Assembly (NCBI GenBank): GCA_934087065.1
Contig: CAKOIS010000002.1
Span: 1-64,000 of the forward strand
DNA from: an uncultured Bacilli bacterium
GTDB taxonomy: Bacteria; Bacillota_I; Bacilli_A; RF39; UBA660
Direction: 5' to 3'
Length of the DNA stretch: 64,000 bases
Shown one piece after another: positions 57,136 to 64,000 of this stretch. The position numbers and the translations under genes are program-made. The first letter of the stretch is position 1; each line of letters begins with the position of its first letter. The notes beneath the pieces were generated by a model, which was not told where the DNA came from, ran no database searches, and worked only from the letters and a program-made list of their open reading frames with translations.

Positions 57136-57150
57136 GTCTATCCATTTTTT
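57123..57150 (+). terminator. module 4 attenuator terminator
   Basis: Perfect stem ATGGATAGA (57123-57131) / TCTATCCAT (57137-57145), loop ATAAG, then TTTTTT. Confidence 0.83.
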
Positions 57151-57181
57151 CGTGTCTTAAAAAGAAAGGAGAGCATTAAAT

Positions 57182-58810
57182 ATGCAACGAAAACAATTAA
57201 CACTTGTAATAGTAAGCTTACTTGTAGTAGTACTAACTGTATCACTAGCTTACTTTACCGTACAAATAATAGGAAAGGGGAAATCTGTAGACGTAACAAG
57301 TGCTAACTTACAAATAGTATTCACAGATAGTGATGGAGCTTTAACAGAAACTGATATAGAACCTGGCTGGACTAAAACTAAAACATTTACTATTAAAAAT
57401 GATACTAAGATAGAATACAAATATAATATAGTAATAAAAGACTTATTAAATACTTTTGTAACTAATGGATACTTAAAGTACAAGATAACTAGTACAAATA
57501 ATGGATATAATATGACTGAGTTTAAAGATATTCCAAAGTCTAGTGCACCTAAAGATACAATATTAGCTTATAGTGTAGTAATACCTAATGGAGTAACACA
57601 AAGTTATACAATTGAATTTAAGTATGCAAACGATGAAAGTGTAGACCAAAGTGATGATATGGGTAAGAAACTAAGTGGAACTCTTTATATAGAGAAAGGG
57701 ACTTTACCAACGTTAAGTGAGAAACTTTTTGCTGATAACCCAACAATACAAACAAGAAGTTCATTTGATGCAGTATTTACTGAAACAAACACAGGAACTT
57801 TATATAAAGCAACAGAAAGTATAGCAGGTAGTCCTGCAAAAGATGTGTATTACTTTGCAGGAGATGCAAAGAATAACTGGGTTAATTTTGGAAAATATCA
57901 AACAGATTATGTTGTCTATAGAGGTTATTCTGAAACAGGCAGTAAATACATAGATTATTTGACAATGGATGCATGTACTAGTGCCTCAAATTATAATATT
58001 AATTGTACTGAACAAATATATTGGAATAAGGGTAATGATATATACTGGAGAATAGTAAGAACAAACTACGATGGAAGTGTAAAACTTCTATATGCGGGAA
58101 ATAGCCCTGATACAACAAGTGGATACATAGGAACAAGTGCATTCAATAGCACAAATAATGATTCAATGTATGTAGGATATAAATATGGTACAAGTGGGAC
58201 TCTAGCAAATAACAGATTAAATACAAATGATAGTACAATAAAAACTTTTATAGATAACTGGTATAGTAATAACTTAACAAGTTATACAAAATATATAAGT
58301 ACAGAAGCAGTATATTGTAATGACAGAAAAGCACTAAGCTATAGTATAAGTAGTTCTTTTGATTACTATGTACAAACAAGACTAGGTGCAGGAAATCCAA
58401 CATATGATTGTGAAGATAGTAGTGATGCATTTTCAGGAAGTAATAGTGAAGCAAAATTAACACACCCAATAGGACTAATGACAGCAGATGAAATAACATA
58501 TGCAGGTGGTAAAGATACTACAGGCTTAACAAGTCCATATGCATGGTATTATCTAAACAGTGCTGGGGAAAGTATAACCGGAACACAATGGTGGTGGTCC
58601 TTGTCACCTCGACTCTGGAATGGTGTCATTTCGTACGTTTGGTTCGTTTTTGGTTCTTCTATTCCGGGTGCCCTTTTGAGCACCGCCGATGTGAACTTTG
58701 AGAATGGTGTTCGCCCCGCCATTTCTCTCAAATCTTGTGTCAAGACAAGTGGTGGAGATGGTTCAGCTAGTAACCCATACACAATACAAGAAACAGCAAG
58801 TGGTTGTTAA
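57182..58810 (+). CDS. variable secreted protein 4 (TasA-like domain plus diverged DGR-type module)
   Basis: 542 residues. The signal/anchor and TasA-like domain (to about 178) are nearly identical, also at the DNA level, to target 2. The C-terminal module differs more: KLFADNPTIQTRSSFDAVFT, VYYFAGDAKNNWVNFGKYQ, an inserted segment with VYRGYSETGSKYIDYLTMD, IYWRIVRTNYDGSVKLLYAG, YCNDRKA, WWWSLSPRLWNG and ENGVRPAISLKSC, with the same final GC. Start preceded by AAAGGAG. It is the only TasA-type copy whose leader is in the long frame here. Probably displayed outside the cell; ligand unknown. Confidence 0.82.
   Translation: MQRKQLTLVIVSLLVVVLTVSLAYFTVQIIGKGKSVDVTSANLQIVFTDSDGALTETDIEPGWTKTKTFTIKNDTKIEYKYNIVIKDLLNTFVTNGYLKYKITSTNNGYNMTEFKDIPKSSAPKDTILAYSVVIPNGVTQSYTIEFKYANDESVDQSDDMGKKLSGTLYIEKGTLPTLSEKLFADNPTIQTRSSFDAVFTETNTGTLYKATESIAGSPAKDVYYFAGDAKNNWVNFGKYQTDYVVYRGYSETGSKYIDYLTMDACTSASNYNINCTEQIYWNKGNDIYWRIVRTNYDGSVKLLYAGNSPDTTSGYIGTSAFNSTNNDSMYVGYKYGTSGTLANNRLNTNDSTIKTFIDNWYSNNLTSYTKYISTEAVYCNDRKALSYSISSSFDYYVQTRLGAGNPTYDCEDSSDAFSGSNSEAKLTHPIGLMTADEITYAGGKDTTGLTSPYAWYYLNSAGESITGTQWWWSLSPRLWNGVISYVWFVFGSSIPGALLSTADVNFENGVRPAISLKSCVKTSGGDGSASNPYTIQETASGC
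58589..58751 (+). other. DGR-type variable region of target 4 (divergent)
   Basis: GC-richer than its flanks, from TGGTGGTGGTCC to GTCAAGACAAG. The invariant framework differs from targets 1-3 (GGTTCTTCT and GGTGTTCGCCCC instead of GGTTCGTCC and GGTGTGCGTCCG), so it probably derives from another template. The 3' block TTTCTCTCAAATCTTGT and hairpin are the same as in targets 1 and 3. Confidence 0.68.
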
Positions 58811-58834
58811 GATACTTGAAAAAGTATCTTTTTT
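58809..58834 (+). terminator. terminator after target 4
   Basis: AAGATACTT (58809-58817) / AAGTATCTT (58822-58830), four-base loop GAAA, then TTTT. Confidence 0.86.
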
Positions 58835-58883
58835 CTTTGACAAAATTTCACGTAAATTTCACAAAATAATTAGCACTTAGGTA

Positions 58884-58912
58884 TTGACTTTGCTAATTAT
58901 GCATAGTATAAT
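58884..58912 (+). promoter_or_regulatory. heat-shock operon promoter
   Basis: TTGACT 58884-58889, 17-base spacer, TATAAT 58907-58912. Confidence 0.85.
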
Positions 58913-58916
58913 ATTG

Positions 58917-58943
58917 TTAGCACTTGTAAAGAAAGAGTGCTAA
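58917..58943 (+). promoter_or_regulatory. CIRCE operator for HrcA
   Basis: TTAGCACTT, nine bases, GAGTGCTAA: one mismatch from the consensus TTAGCACTC-N9-GAGTGCTAA. It lies at the expected start of the transcript. An extra half-site TTAGCACTT is at 58870-58878, upstream of the -35. Confidence 0.95.
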
Positions 58944-58953
58944 GGAGGTAAAT

Positions 58954-59961
58954 ATGTTAAGCGAAAGACAAGCATTACTTTTAAAAGAGATATGTAGTGA
59001 ATATATAAAAACTGCTCATCCTATTGGAAGTAAGGCGTTAACTAAAAAGTTTAAGTGTTCTAGTGCAACATTAAGAAATGACATGATGTTACTAGAAAGC
59101 ATGGGATACTTAGAAAAGCAACATATTTCTTCTGGACGTATTCCTAGTGAAAAGGGATATCGTTATTATGTAGACCATTTAATGGAGCCTAAGAAAATAA
59201 GTGGAAGTGATATGTTAAAACTTCAAACAATATTTTCAAATAGGGAGTTAGACCTAAACGATGCAATAACAAAAAGTTTAGAGATAATTAGTGATATAAC
59301 TAACTATACATCTGTAGTACTTGGTTCTGCTTCTAAAGAGAATAATCTAGAGAAAGTAGAAGTAATACCTATTACAGATAATAGACTTATTGCAATAGTC
59401 GTAACTGATAAAGGACATGTTGAAAATAAGATAATTAACTTGGAAGAAAGCGTTGAAGCAAAAGAAGTTAGTAAAACAAGTGAGTTATTAAACAAGATGT
59501 TAAAGGGTACTCCAATAAGTGAAGTAAGTGCTAAATTAGAGTTTGAAATAAAGCCTATAATTGGTAACTACGTTAAGAACTATGAAGTTTTATATAATGC
59601 GTTTTATGAAGCACTAAGTAATTTTCAAAATGAAAAAGATGTTCATTGGGAAGGTAAAAGCAATATATTAAAACAACCAGAATTTAGTACAGTTGATGAT
59701 GTTAAAAATATCATTAGTAAATTTGAAAACAAAGAATTAGTAAGTAAAATTGAAGAAACTGATGATGAGGTTAAGGTATATATTGGTACAGAAACTTCAC
59801 TAGATGATAACGTTACTGTTATTAAAACTAAGTATAAAGCACTTGGTAAAGTTGGAACTCTTGCAATAATCGGGCCTAAGAGAATGGACTATGAAAGAGT
59901 ATTAAACTTACTTGAATATATAAAAAGTGAGATAGAAAAGAAAGGTGGCAGTAATGAATAA
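58954..59961 (+). CDS. hrcA: heat-inducible transcription repressor HrcA
   Basis: Represses heat-shock genes by binding CIRCE. 335 residues: the winged-helix start (MLSERQALLLKEICSEYIKTA, PIGSKALTKKF, SSATLRNDMMLLESMGYLEK, SSGRIPSEKGYRYYVDHLM), then the dimerisation/GAF-like part with IIGPKRMDYERVLNLLEYI. Its own operon carries CIRCE, so it is autoregulated. AGGAGG precedes the ATG. It overlaps grpE. Confidence 0.95.
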   Translation: MLSERQALLLKEICSEYIKTAHPIGSKALTKKFKCSSATLRNDMMLLESMGYLEKQHISSGRIPSEKGYRYYVDHLMEPKKISGSDMLKLQTIFSNRELDLNDAITKSLEIISDITNYTSVVLGSASKENNLEKVEVIPITDNRLIAIVVTDKGHVENKIINLEESVEAKEVSKTSELLNKMLKGTPISEVSAKLEFEIKPIIGNYVKNYEVLYNAFYEALSNFQNEKDVHWEGKSNILKQPEFSTVDDVKNIISKFENKELVSKIEETDDEVKVYIGTETSLDDNVTVIKTKYKALGKVGTLAIIGPKRMDYERVLNLLEYIKSEIEKKGGSNE

Positions 59962-60466
59962 CGAGAGTAAAAAGAGTAAACCTAAAAAAGAAAACAAAAA
60001 TGAAAAACTGTATAATGAAATAAATGAACTTAAAGAAAAGGTTAGTTTATTAGAAGATAAAAACAAAAGAACTCAAGCAGAATTCATTAATTATATGACA
60101 AGAACTGATAAAGAAAAAGCAAGTCTCTTAAAATATGATGGAGAAAAGCTAATTAAAAAGATCTTAGATGTAACTGATGACTTTGAACGAGCAATAATGA
60201 TGGATGATAATGATTTATCTGATGAAGTGAGTAATTTCTTAAAAGGTTTTAAAATGATTTATACAAGACTTATTGGTTTACTAGATGAAATGGAAGTAAA
60301 ACCAATTGATGTTGAAGGTAAAGAGTTTGACCCTAGTATTTCTGAAGCAGTACTAACTGAACATGATGAAACTAAACCTGAAAATGTAGTTTTAGAAGTA
60401 TTAAAGAAAGGATATACTTATAAGGATAAACTTGTAAGGCCAGCAATGGTAAAGGTAAATAAGTAA
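59954..60466 (+). CDS. grpE: nucleotide exchange factor GrpE
   Basis: Releases ADP from DnaK. 170 residues: charged N-terminus, long coiled coil (LYNEINELKEKVSLLEDK), RTQAEFINYMTRTDKEK, then the C-terminal beta domain (VKPIDVEGKEFDPSISEAV, KGYTYKDKLVRPAMVKV). I use ATG 59954 (AAAGGTGG upstream); an in-frame GTG at 59945 overlaps that site. Confidence 0.94.
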   Translation: MNNESKKSKPKKENKNEKLYNEINELKEKVSLLEDKNKRTQAEFINYMTRTDKEKASLLKYDGEKLIKKILDVTDDFERAIMMDDNDLSDEVSNFLKGFKMIYTRLIGLLDEMEVKPIDVEGKEFDPSISEAVLTEHDETKPENVVLEVLKKGYTYKDKLVRPAMVKVNK

Positions 60467-60750
60467 TGGACAAAAAAGACATTATGAGAACTCTGTTGTT
60501 TCCTGAGTTTGTTAAAAATTCTTGTTTAATAGAAGATATTAATAAAGATAATAATGATTTTGATAAGCTATATAGTAATGCAAAATTAGATTTAATGGTG
60601 TATGTTGTATGCTTAGAAAATGATGGTAAAACAGATGAAGAAATAATAGAAGAAGTAACTAGTTATAATAAGAGTAAACATTTTAATGGTTTAGATGAAA
60701 TAACTAGAACTAATTTAATTAAAAGTACATTAAAAACACTTAAGAGGTAG
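60466..60750 (+). CDS. unrecognised 94-residue protein in the heat-shock operon
   Basis: Begins MDKKDIMRTLLFPEFVKNSC, its ATG sharing a base with the grpE stop. Helical, acidic and soluble, no motif known to me (VYVVCLENDGKTDEEIIEEV). Its tight coupling between grpE and the next unknown gene, both before dnaK, makes it CIRCE-controlled and suggests a chaperone-linked role, which is inference only. Confidence 0.6.
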   Translation: MDKKDIMRTLLFPEFVKNSCLIEDINKDNNDFDKLYSNAKLDLMVYVVCLENDGKTDEEIIEEVTSYNKSKHFNGLDEITRTNLIKSTLKTLKR

Positions 60751-60753
60751 TTT

Positions 60754-61041
60754 ATGGATAATATTTATAAGTTTTTATTGTTTGGTGGTATGATTGGTCC
60801 TTATACAATGAGTATAGAAGAGTTATACTACTTAAATAAAGATGAAGTAAGAGACATGAGTATAGGGTTACTTCTTGAAATGAGAGAACTTAAAAATAAC
60901 GGATATACTATGGATGAAATACTTAAACTTATTGAAGAATGTTTTCCATTAAAAGACTTTAAAAGTGATGAAAGCGACTTTTTAAAGAAAGACGCGATAA
61001 AAAATTTAAAAATAATATATAGAAAAGAGAGGAATGATTAA
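60754..61041 (+). CDS. second unrecognised protein in the heat-shock operon
   Basis: 95 residues, MDNIYKFLLFGGMIGPYTMS at the start, then helical and charged (LLLEMRELKNNGYTMDEILK, FLKKDAIKNLKIIY). Shares a D-E-I-L/I-I-E-E type helix and a terminal N-L-K/T-L-K helix with the gene before it, so the two may be distant paralogues. Three bases separate it from each neighbour at both ends. Function unknown. Confidence 0.58.
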   Translation: MDNIYKFLLFGGMIGPYTMSIEELYYLNKDEVRDMSIGLLLEMRELKNNGYTMDEILKLIEECFPLKDFKSDESDFLKKDAIKNLKIIYRKERND

Positions 61042-61043
61042 TT

Positions 61044-62876
61044 ATGAGTAAAATTATAGGAATAGACCTTGGTACTACAAACTCATGTGTTGCAGTATTA
61101 GAAGGTGGTAAAGCAAGCGTTATTACAAACGCTGAAGGAGAAAGAACTACACCAAGTGTAGTAAGTTATAAGAATGGAGAAATTAAAGTAGGTACTGTTG
61201 CTAAAAACGAAGCTATTACTAGTAGTGACGTTGTAAGAAGTAACAAGAGATATATAGGAACAGACCATAAATTCCATGTAAATGGAAAAGATGTAACATC
61301 AGTAGAAGTAAGTGCCCAAATTCTTATGAAATTAAAGAAAGATGCTGAAGCTTATTTAAATGATAAAGTTACAAAAGCAGTTATTACTGTTCCAGCATAC
61401 TTTAATGATGCACAAAGACAAGCTACAAAAGACGCTGGTAAAGTAGCAGGCTTAGAAGTAGAAAGAATAATAAACGAGCCTACAGCTGCTGCTATTGCTT
61501 ATGGAATTGACAAACAAGACAAGAATCAAAAGATATTAGTATACGATTTAGGTGGAGGAACATTCGATGTATCTGTTCTAGAAATAGGTGATGGAGTGTA
61601 TGAAGTACTTGCTACAGCTGGTAATAATAAACTAGGAGGAGACGATTTCGACCAAAGAGTAATTGATTACTTAGTAGAAGAATTCAAAAAAGCAAATGGA
61701 ATAGATTTAAGTACAGATAAACTAGCTCTTCAAAGATTAAAAGATGCTGCAGAGAAAGCTAAGAAAGACTTAAGTAGTGCTGTTACAACTAATATTAGTT
61801 TACCATTTATTACACAAGGTGCTAATGGTCCACTACATTTAGATGTTACATTAACAAGAGCTAAATTTGAAGATTTAATTAGAGATTTAGTAGAAAGTAC
61901 AACTAAACAAGTAAAAGATGCTTTAAAAGAAGCTAACCTTAGTTCAAGTGACTTAGATAAAGTATTACTTGTAGGTGGTTCAACACGTATTCCATGTGTA
62001 CAAGAACTTGTTAAACGTGAAACTGGTAAAGAACCAAGTAAAGAAGTTAATCCAGATGAAGTAGTTGCAATGGGTGCTGCTATACAAGGTGGAGTTTTAA
62101 CTGGTGAAGTTGAAGACTTAGTACTACTTGATGTTACACCACTAAGTTTAGGTATTGAGACACTTGGTAATGTGATGACTGTATTAATTCCAAGAAATAC
62201 AACAATTCCAACAACAAAGAGTCAAGTATTTAGTACAGCCGTAGATAATCAACCTGCAGTAGATATTCATATCTTACAAGGTGAAAGACCAATGGCAGCT
62301 GATAATAAAACTCTTGGAAGATTCCAACTTTCAGATATCCCACCAGCACCAAGAGGTGTACCACAAATTGAAGTATCATTTGATATAGATGCTAACGGAA
62401 TAGTTAATGTTAAAGCAAAAGATTTAGGTACAAATAAAGAACAAAAGATAACTATTACTTCAAGTACTAACCTTACTGAAGAAGAAATAGATAAGATGAT
62501 GAAAGAAGCTGAAGCAAATAAAGAAGCAGATGCTAAACGTAAAGAAGAAGCTGAAGTTAAAAATGAAACTGAACAAATGATATTTACTGCTGAAAAAGCT
62601 ATTAAAGATTTAGGGGATAAAGTAACTGAAAGTGAAAAAACTGAAATTAATGAGTTAATAGATGCTGCTAAGAAAGCTATGGAAGGCTTAAACGTTGAAG
62701 AAATCAAAGCTGCAAAAGACAAACTTGCTGAAAAGGCTATGGCATTAAGTTCTAGAGTATATGAGGAAGCTGCTAAAGCACAACAAGCACAAGCTGGAAA
62801 TAATGCTGAACAAACAACTAGCGAAAATACAAGTAAAGACGACAATATAAAAGAAGCAAACTTTGAAGAAAAATAA
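61044..62876 (+). CDS. dnaK: chaperone DnaK (Hsp70)
   Basis: ATP-dependent chaperone of 610 residues. It starts SKIIGIDLGTTNSCVAVLEGG and has the ATPase motifs VITVPAYFNDAQRQATKDAG, YDLGGGTFDVSVLEIG and VLLVGGSTRIP, the linker DVTPLSLGIETLG, the substrate domain with ERPMAADNKTLGRF, and a Gln/Asn/Lys tail ending NFEEK. The Gram-positive deletion in the first ATPase quarter fits its length. AGAGGAA precedes the ATG. Confidence 0.97.
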   Translation: MSKIIGIDLGTTNSCVAVLEGGKASVITNAEGERTTPSVVSYKNGEIKVGTVAKNEAITSSDVVRSNKRYIGTDHKFHVNGKDVTSVEVSAQILMKLKKDAEAYLNDKVTKAVITVPAYFNDAQRQATKDAGKVAGLEVERIINEPTAAAIAYGIDKQDKNQKILVYDLGGGTFDVSVLEIGDGVYEVLATAGNNKLGGDDFDQRVIDYLVEEFKKANGIDLSTDKLALQRLKDAAEKAKKDLSSAVTTNISLPFITQGANGPLHLDVTLTRAKFEDLIRDLVESTTKQVKDALKEANLSSSDLDKVLLVGGSTRIPCVQELVKRETGKEPSKEVNPDEVVAMGAAIQGGVLTGEVEDLVLLDVTPLSLGIETLGNVMTVLIPRNTTIPTTKSQVFSTAVDNQPAVDIHILQGERPMAADNKTLGRFQLSDIPPAPRGVPQIEVSFDIDANGIVNVKAKDLGTNKEQKITITSSTNLTEEEIDKMMKEAEANKEADAKRKEEAEVKNETEQMIFTAEKAIKDLGDKVTESEKTEINELIDAAKKAMEGLNVEEIKAAKDKLAEKAMALSSRVYEEAAKAQQAQAGNNAEQTTSENTSKDDNIKEANFEEK

Positions 62877-62883
62877 TTATTGA

Positions 62884-62913
62884 AAGTAGGCTAGTAAAAT
62901 AACTAGTCTACTT
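62884..62913 (+). terminator. hairpin between dnaK and dnaJ (possible attenuator)
   Basis: AAGTAGGCTAGT (62884-62895) / ACTAGTCTACTT (62902-62913) with one G-U pair; only a weak T-run follows. It probably lowers dnaJ expression or protects the dnaK mRNA end and does not end transcription fully. Confidence 0.55.
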
Positions 62914-62938
62914 ATTCTTGAATAAAGAAGGAGTACGT

Positions 62939-64000
62939 ATGAATAAAAGAGATTACTATGAAGTATTAGGTGTTAGTAAAGATGCTTCAGCTGACGAAAT
63001 TAAAAGTGCTTTTAGACGTCTTGCAAAAAAATACCATCCAGATGTATGTAAAGAAGAAGGTGGCGCTGAAAAGTTTAAAGAAGCACAAGAAGCTTATGCA
63101 GTATTAAGTAACCCTACAGAAAGAGCAAAATATGATAAATACGGCTTTAATGCATTTGATAACCCAGGAGCTAATGGAGGTCGTGGTGGATACGATTTTA
63201 GTGGTTTTGATTTTTCAGATATATTTGAAGATATGTTTGGAGGAAGAGACTTCTCTTCATTTAGCTGGGGAGACTTATTTGGTGGAAGCTCTAGAGCAGA
63301 TAGACCATCACATGGTAGCGACTTACTTTATAGCATGAAAGTTGACTTTATGGAAGCAGCTCTTGGTACTAAAAAAGACATAACTTTAGATGTAGTTGAA
63401 AATTGTCCTGATTGTAACGGCATAGGTGGGTTTGATAAAACTACTTGTCCAGACTGTGGTGGTAAAGGAGTAGTAAACAAAACTCAAACTTCACTTTTCG
63501 GTCAAATCATGACAAGAGTGACATGTTCTACTTGTGGTGGTAAAGGATATACTTTCAAAACTAAATGTAAAGCATGTGGTGGTAAAGGAAGATACAAACA
63601 AAGAAAAACATATACTGTTGAAGTTCCAAAAGGCGTTGATACTGGAGACAGAGTTCGTATGAGTGGTAAAGGCGAGCCTGGTAAAAATGGCGGAGCTAAT
63701 GGAGACTTATATATTGAGTTTACAGTTTCAGATAGTTCTCTATACAAAAGAGAAAAAGACGACTTATATATGGATGTACCAGTTACTATTACTGAACTTG
63801 TTTTAGGCGGAAAGAAAACTATTAAAACACTTGACGGGGAAATAGAACTTAAAATACCATCAGGTAGTCAAACAGGAGATGTGTTAAGAGCTAAAGGAAA
63901 AGGTATGACTAACGTAAGAACTGGCCGAGTAGGAGACTTATATTTAGTGCTTAACTTATATTTGCCAACTAAACTTACAAGAGAGCAAAAAGATTTATTT
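62939..64000 (+). CDS. dnaJ: co-chaperone DnaJ (Hsp40), cut by window edge
   Basis: 354 codons present with no stop. The J domain has DYYEVLGVSKDASADEIKSA and the HPD motif (KKYHPDVC), then a Gly/Phe-rich linker (GGYDFSGFDFSDIFEDMFGG). Four CxxCxGxG zinc repeats follow (CPDCNGIG, CPDCGGKG, CSTCGGKG, CKACGGKG), and then the C-terminal substrate domains to PTKLTREQKDLF. The reading frame is open up to 64000, so about 20 residues are probably missing. AAGGAG precedes the ATG. Last visible gene of the CIRCE operon. Confidence 0.96.
   Translation, partial: MNKRDYYEVLGVSKDASADEIKSAFRRLAKKYHPDVCKEEGGAEKFKEAQEAYAVLSNPTERAKYDKYGFNAFDNPGANGGRGGYDFSGFDFSDIFEDMFGGRDFSSFSWGDLFGGSSRADRPSHGSDLLYSMKVDFMEAALGTKKDITLDVVENCPDCNGIGGFDKTTCPDCGGKGVVNKTQTSLFGQIMTRVTCSTCGGKGYTFKTKCKACGGKGRYKQRKTYTVEVPKGVDTGDRVRMSGKGEPGKNGGANGDLYIEFTVSDSSLYKREKDDLYMDVPVTITELVLGGKKTIKTLDGEIELKIPSGSQTGDVLRAKGKGMTNVRTGRVGDLYLVLNLYLPTKLTREQKDLF

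Overview
The window is AT-rich DNA with Gram-positive (Firmicutes/Bacilli) gene types: strong GGAGG ribosome sites, TTGACA/TATAAT promoters, L27 with a cleavable N-terminus plus its Prp protease, DnaB/DnaI helicase loading, HrcA/CIRCE, MurT/GatD, and ParE/ParC. TGA is used as a stop (for example at the end of dnaB), so the genetic code is the standard bacterial one and not the Mycoplasma code. Compact operons, a short SMC, a scattered minimal type IV pilus/competence set and many small unrecognised proteins suggest an uncultured small-genome gut Bacilli lineage (RF39-like). That placement is inference.

Layout: 0-16.2 kb is housekeeping: rbgA, def, thyA-folA, ftsW, ruvAB, a ZnuA-like lipoprotein with yidD, rnc-smc, dxs-rnhB and a prsA-like foldase. 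16.2-19.2 kb is the first copy of an unusual accessory module. 19.3-25.4 kb holds a pilus ATPase, a pilin, a Xer recombinase, tdk and ppdK. 25.5-27.7 kb is a small acquired island with a helix-turn-helix gene, a ParB-like fragment, a candidate structured RNA and a type III (RNA-antitoxin) toxin-antitoxin pair. 27.8-34.8 kb has dnaB-dnaI, a PfkB kinase-smr-pilin cluster and murT-gatD. 35.1-36.8 kb is module copy 2. 36.9-45.6 kb has polA, a CDF transporter, tmcAL, a ClpX-like ATPase, gspF and a prepilin peptidase. 45.7-47.4 kb is module copy 3. 47.5-52.1 kb is parE-parC. 52.1-52.75 kb is a non-coding, hairpin-rich stretch. 52.8-57 kb is rplU-prp-rpmA, a Fic gene, asnS and small unknowns. 57.0-58.8 kb is module copy 4. 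58.9-64 kb is the CIRCE-controlled hrcA-grpE-(two unknowns)-dnaK-dnaJ operon, cut by the window edge.

The main discovery is the four-copy module. Each copy encodes a secreted or membrane-anchored protein whose C-terminal 50-odd codons switch abruptly from AT-rich host-like DNA to DNA of about 52% GC (counted in copy 1). Between copies, codon differences in this stretch are almost all at the first two bases of codons that could derive from AAC or AAT. That is the hallmark of adenine-specific mutagenesis by a diversity-generating retroelement (DGR), and the protein pattern (WWLLSP...GVRP) fits a C-type-lectin/FGE-like DGR target fold. No reverse transcriptase or template repeat is in the window, so the targets must be served in trans.

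Each copy is also preceded by a near-identical leader: promoter, ribosome site, a 19-34-codon ORF containing an 8-9 bp G-tract, then an intrinsic terminator hairpin, then the target gene. The G-tract length sets the leader reading frame. In only one frame does translation run into the terminator hairpin; in the other two it stops about 30 nt or more before it. Copies 1 and 4 are in the long frame and copies 2 and 3 in a short frame. I infer a phase-variable, translation-coupled attenuator that switches hypervariable surface proteins on and off, combining two diversification mechanisms in one gene family.
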